DNA of 64,000 nucleotides. Source: Moorena producens 3L (lineage in GTDB: Bacteria; Cyanobacteriota; Cyanobacteriia; Cyanobacteriales; Coleofasciculaceae). The notes beneath the pieces are model-generated. The model saw only the letters and a program-made list of their open reading frames with translations, was not told the origin of the DNA and made no database searches. Made by a program: the position numbers and the translations under genes. The stretch lies in assembly GCF_000211815.1 (NCBI RefSeq), contig NZ_GL890815.1, positions 20,938 through 84,937 on the forward strand. Direction: 5' to 3'. Shown piece after piece: positions 61,919-64,000 of this stretch; the first letter of the stretch is position 1; every line of letters begins with the position of its first letter.

Positions 61919-63433
61919 TTATATGTCAATTTTTGTAGTCTGAAAAATAGCCCGACGCTTGGCCAAGGGAGATTCTCCAAAGTGCTGTCGATACCAATGT
62001 TGGACATCACAGAAGGAAACTGTTTCCATGGCAGTTTTAACAAGTTCAGAGGTCAACTGGGTGGTGAGCAGAGGCAGTGTCAAGAGTAAATGCCCCATAT
62101 GCTTCAGGGATGACCTTTGGGAAAACAGTTTATATTTACCAAACACAGACTCGATGAGATCAGAAGAGGCAAGTAGGGGCTGATTAGGAGGCAATGCTGT
62201 GGTTTCATGGTCAATATAGGCAATTAACTTGGCCAAAAAGTCCTCTAATCGTTTCGATAAGGTTAAATCAGCTGTTTGTTTGATAAAGTCTGTTTTCGAG
62301 TGTTGGTTAAACCCTTGATGCTTAAGCTGGTATTGGAGGGTGCGCACTAAGAAAAGCATCTGGTTGAAGGGTTCGAGGGCCTCCTGATAGTCCGACACCC
62401 AACCCAATTTTTCCTCAAAGTACCGTCTACCGAGGTCAGCGGTTTGGCAAATTAAGGAACCAACGTCACAGAAAACTGCCTCTGAAAGACACCCTTTGAG
62501 GGCTTCAATAAAGGCTTTCTGGTCAGGAAATGGCTTTTGTTTAAGGGGTTTTAAGGCCGCATTGACCTCAGTAGTCAACTGCTCACTCAAGGTTTTTAAG
62601 GCACTCGAATCTAAGCAGTAGCCAGGATTGACCCTTGAGAAATCCTGCTGCTTCTGATAGGCCAATACGAGTTTGGCCCACTTCAATAAGGTGTCAATAT
62701 TGAAGTATCGAGCTTTGGATCGTTGTGCGGGTGGTCTTAAAAAAGATAATCGACTCTGCTGCAACTGTTGACGAGTACGGGTACACCGACTGACAAAGCG
62801 CTGATAGATTGGATCGAGCTCTAACTCACCTTTGAGTAATCGGGCACTTTGATGAGTCACATCATAGGTCACCTGCACAGAAGGATGAGCTTGATGGTAT
62901 AAGCGAATGCCCTTATAGAGATCACTGCCTTGGTCTGAGACAAGCTGTAAGGGGACCCCGACCTGGTCACCAACCGCTTCGAGGATGGGGTAGATCAAGT
63001 CTCCTTTAGTGCTCTTCATGACCTTTAACGCTAGTAGTGACAAGTCCTGATAGCACAATTTCCCAGCTGATTGCTCGACGATTTGCTTCCACCGAGCTTG
63101 GCTGATTCCTAACACTACTAAGCATTTGTGAGCCCCTAATTCCAGGGTAAGATCGGCAATGTATAGCCAGTCGTGACGATACTCGCACGGACGCTGTAGC
63201 AAGTATAGTCCCATCCGCAATACCCATTGCCGAATACTACTATAACTCGGTAAAATTTGACCGATGAACCGACTCAATAGGGCAAAATTTTTCGAGGCTC
63301 CCCGGAAACTGCTTAAACTTTCAACCACAAACGAGATGGCTAAGCTAATCGTCAATGCTCCATAATGGTGGCTGGCTAACAGGGTGCCTTGGGTTTCAAC
63401 GATCCCAACGGTGGCAGAGCCGCCTAAGGACGG
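61919..63433 (-). CDS. Transposase, main part (DDE-type), second frame
   Basis: The frame is open from the poly-C tract (63432-63439) down to 61919, about 500 codons; a start at TTG 63355 would lose conserved LGGSATVGIVETQGTLLASH HY sequence. Candidate catalytic residues: Asp in DWLYIADLTLELG, Asp in LQLVSDQGSDLYKG (followed by YDVTHQSARLLKGE) and Glu in SSDLIESVFGKYK near the C-terminus. A large helical insertion lies between the second Asp and the Glu. The reading frame is joined to the upstream coiled-coil frame by a -1 shift or slippage at eight C residues. Family not identified beyond DDE-like. Confidence 0.7.
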   Translation of the reverse strand, partial: PSLGGSATVGIVETQGTLLASHHYGALTISLAISFVVESLSSFRGASKNFALLSRFIGQILPSYSSIRQWVLRMGLYLLQRPCEYRHDWLYIADLTLELGAHKCLVVLGISQARWKQIVEQSAGKLCYQDLSLLALKVMKSTKGDLIYPILEAVGDQVGVPLQLVSDQGSDLYKGIRLYHQAHPSVQVTYDVTHQSARLLKGELELDPIYQRFVSRCTRTRQQLQQSRLSFLRPPAQRSKARYFNIDTLLKWAKLVLAYQKQQDFSRVNPGYCLDSSALKTLSEQLTTEVNAALKPLKQKPFPDQKAFIEALKGCLSEAVFCDVGSLICQTADLGRRYFEEKLGWVSDYQEALEPFNQMLFLVRTLQYQLKHQGFNQHSKTDFIKQTADLTLSKRLEDFLAKLIAYIDHETTALPPNQPLLASSDLIESVFGKYKLFSQRSSLKHMGHLLLTLPLLTTQLTSELVKTAMETVSFCDVQHWYRQHFGESPLAKRRAIFQTTKIDI

Positions 63434-63687
63434 GGGGGGACTGCTGTCTGATCAGACAGGGGGCTAAGCGATGGGGATGAGGTCTGTTGACGATACCCTC
63501 GCACTTCCTTTTCCGCTATCTGGGCTCGTCGTTTCCACAGGGCTCGACTTTTCTCTAAGTCCCGAATCCGGATTTCTTGTGCTCGCAATTTCTTTTGCTT
63601 CTCACTCGCTCTTTGCTTCCAACGATCACGGCTTTGCTTAAATAAATTGGCCAGACGCTCAATTGAGCTTTTGTATCCTTGTATCAT
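63424..63687 (-). CDS. Transposase N-terminal coiled-coil part, first frame
   Basis: 87 aa. Strongly basic and helical: ERLANLFKQSRDRWKQRASE, KQKKLRAQEIRIRDLEKSR and ALWKRRAQIAEKEVRGYRQQ form a coiled coil, then a Ser/Pro-rich linker (SSPSLSPLSDQTAVPPRP) ends at TAG just after a C8 run. The same coiled-coil plus linker leader is seen in front of DDE domains in some cyanobacterial transposases. It is probably not an independent gene; a shift at C8 would fuse it to the DDE frame (total ~585 aa). Confidence 0.65.
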   Translation of the reverse strand: MIQGYKSSIERLANLFKQSRDRWKQRASEKQKKLRAQEIRIRDLEKSRALWKRRAQIAEKEVRGYRQQTSSPSLSPLSDQTAVPPRP

Positions 63688-63757
63688 GGGCAGATCCTGG
63701 CAACCTCTTCACACAGATTATGCATGAACTCATCCCATCAATCAAGTCCTAGAGTGA

Positions 63758-64000
63758 ACAGCCTAGGCAGTGCCTACCAAAGCGCTTTGCAAGCTTGATT
63801 ATCTGTCTGGTGCACTGCCCACCCGACATGAACCAAGCAGTAGGGTGGGCAGTGCCTACCAAAGCGCTTTGCAAGCTTGATTATCTGTCTGGTGCACTGC
63901 CCACCCGACATGAACCAAGCAGTAGGGTGGGCAGTGCCTACCAAAGCGCTTTGCAAGCTTGATTATCTGTCTGGTGCACTGCCCACCCGACATAACCAAG
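63758..64000. repeat. 82-bp tandem repeats with hairpin potential
   Basis: Unit starts GTAGGGTGGGCAGTGCCTAC at 63840 and 63922 (period 82 bp); an earlier unit at 63758 is split by the IS, its left part being at ~61856. Within each unit GGGTGGGCAGTGC and GCACTGCCCACCC are perfect 13-bp inverted arms around AAAGCGCTTTGCAAGCTTG. The array continues past the window end, so total copy number is unknown. Confidence 0.95.

Larger units (their letters stand above)
61867..63768 (-). mobile_element. Insertion sequence with split DDE transposase, inserted in an 82-bp repeat
   Basis: About 1.9 kb. Terminal inverted repeats GCCTAGGCTGTT (left near 61869) and AACAGCCTAGGC (right near 63757-63768). The flanks rejoin perfectly: GTAGGGTGGGCAGT on the left and AGTGCCTACCAAAG on the right reconstruct the unit of the downstream 82-bp array, with a 3-7 bp target duplication that cannot be resolved because the ends share bases. 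It codes for one transposase in two frames. IS family not named with confidence; the end and frameshift style recall ISKra4/ISMich2-like elements. Confidence 0.8.

Noticed and set aside
63758..64000. CRISPR array
   Set aside because: Repeats are contiguous 82-bp units without unique spacers, and no cas gene is nearby.

Overview
The window is 64 kb of a cyanobacterial chromosome. The evidence is psaK (photosystem I), btpA (PSI biogenesis), a Cph1-type phytochrome with an Rcp1-type regulator, a PEP-CTERM protein, XisH/XisI, pentapeptide-repeat proteins, and many HIP1 octamers (GCGATCGC). Short tandem repeats are abundant (heptamers such as GGGAGTA, CACCCGA and GATTCCC, plus 15-mers). Interspersed GTTCGCGTAGCGTG-type and GGCGAATTAAATTCGCC repeats and low coding density suggest a large-genome filamentous form of the Moorena/Lyngbya type. 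That placement is inference, not shown directly.

Layout. 0-9 kb: a B12-binding radical SAM enzyme, a secreted MORN-like repeat protein, an FHA/flavin-reductase/ferredoxin fusion, an SDR, an XRE regulator, gltX and tRNA-Asp. 9-18 kb: a TM0106-type RecB-like nuclease whose 5' edge abuts a fossil IS200/IS605 end, psaK, a pentulose kinase, the overlapping xisH-xisI pair, uvrA and a K+ channel. 19-28 kb: a spondin/PEP-CTERM protein, a UbiB/ABC1 kinase, then a minus-strand light-signalling locus (phytochrome, Rcp1, REC-histidine kinase). That locus is interrupted by a complete IS607 element and a 137-bp MITE-like hairpin, and a fossil IS end lies at its 3' edge. 28-36 kb: an orphan C5 methyltransferase, a pentapeptide protein with an N-terminal HTH of the cyanobacterial conflict-protein type, a DUF6335-like protein, a secreted discoidin/excalibur protein and a solo TnpB element. 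36-45 kb: a giant alpha-2-macroglobulin lipoprotein without a recognisable thioester, membrane proteins, thrC and a CrhR-like DEAD helicase. 45-50 kb: repeat-rich DNA around rimO. 50-56 kb: btpA, a VKOR-thioredoxin fusion, a HI0933-type flavoprotein, tyrA and a second pentapeptide protein. 56-64 kb: a trypsin-WD40 protein, two tandem SASA-type esterases, an HNH protein, an excisionase-like HTH gene below four iteron-like repeats, and an IS with a split transposase inserted into an array of 82-bp hairpin repeats that runs off the window.

Housekeeping genes (gltX, uvrA, thrC, tyrA, rimO, psaK, btpA) are ordinary. The distinctive biology is mobile-element remodelling of gene edges: fossil IS ends supplying stop codons or abutting starts, elements splitting the phytochrome operon, and short repeats entering coding sequence. 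I saw no CRISPR array, rRNA or secondary-metabolite cluster. No strongly supported new system stands out. The best leads are the remodelled phytochrome locus, the HTH-pentapeptide protein next to the orphan methyltransferase, the FHA-ferredoxin reductase fusion, and the repeat/HTH region at 61 kb.
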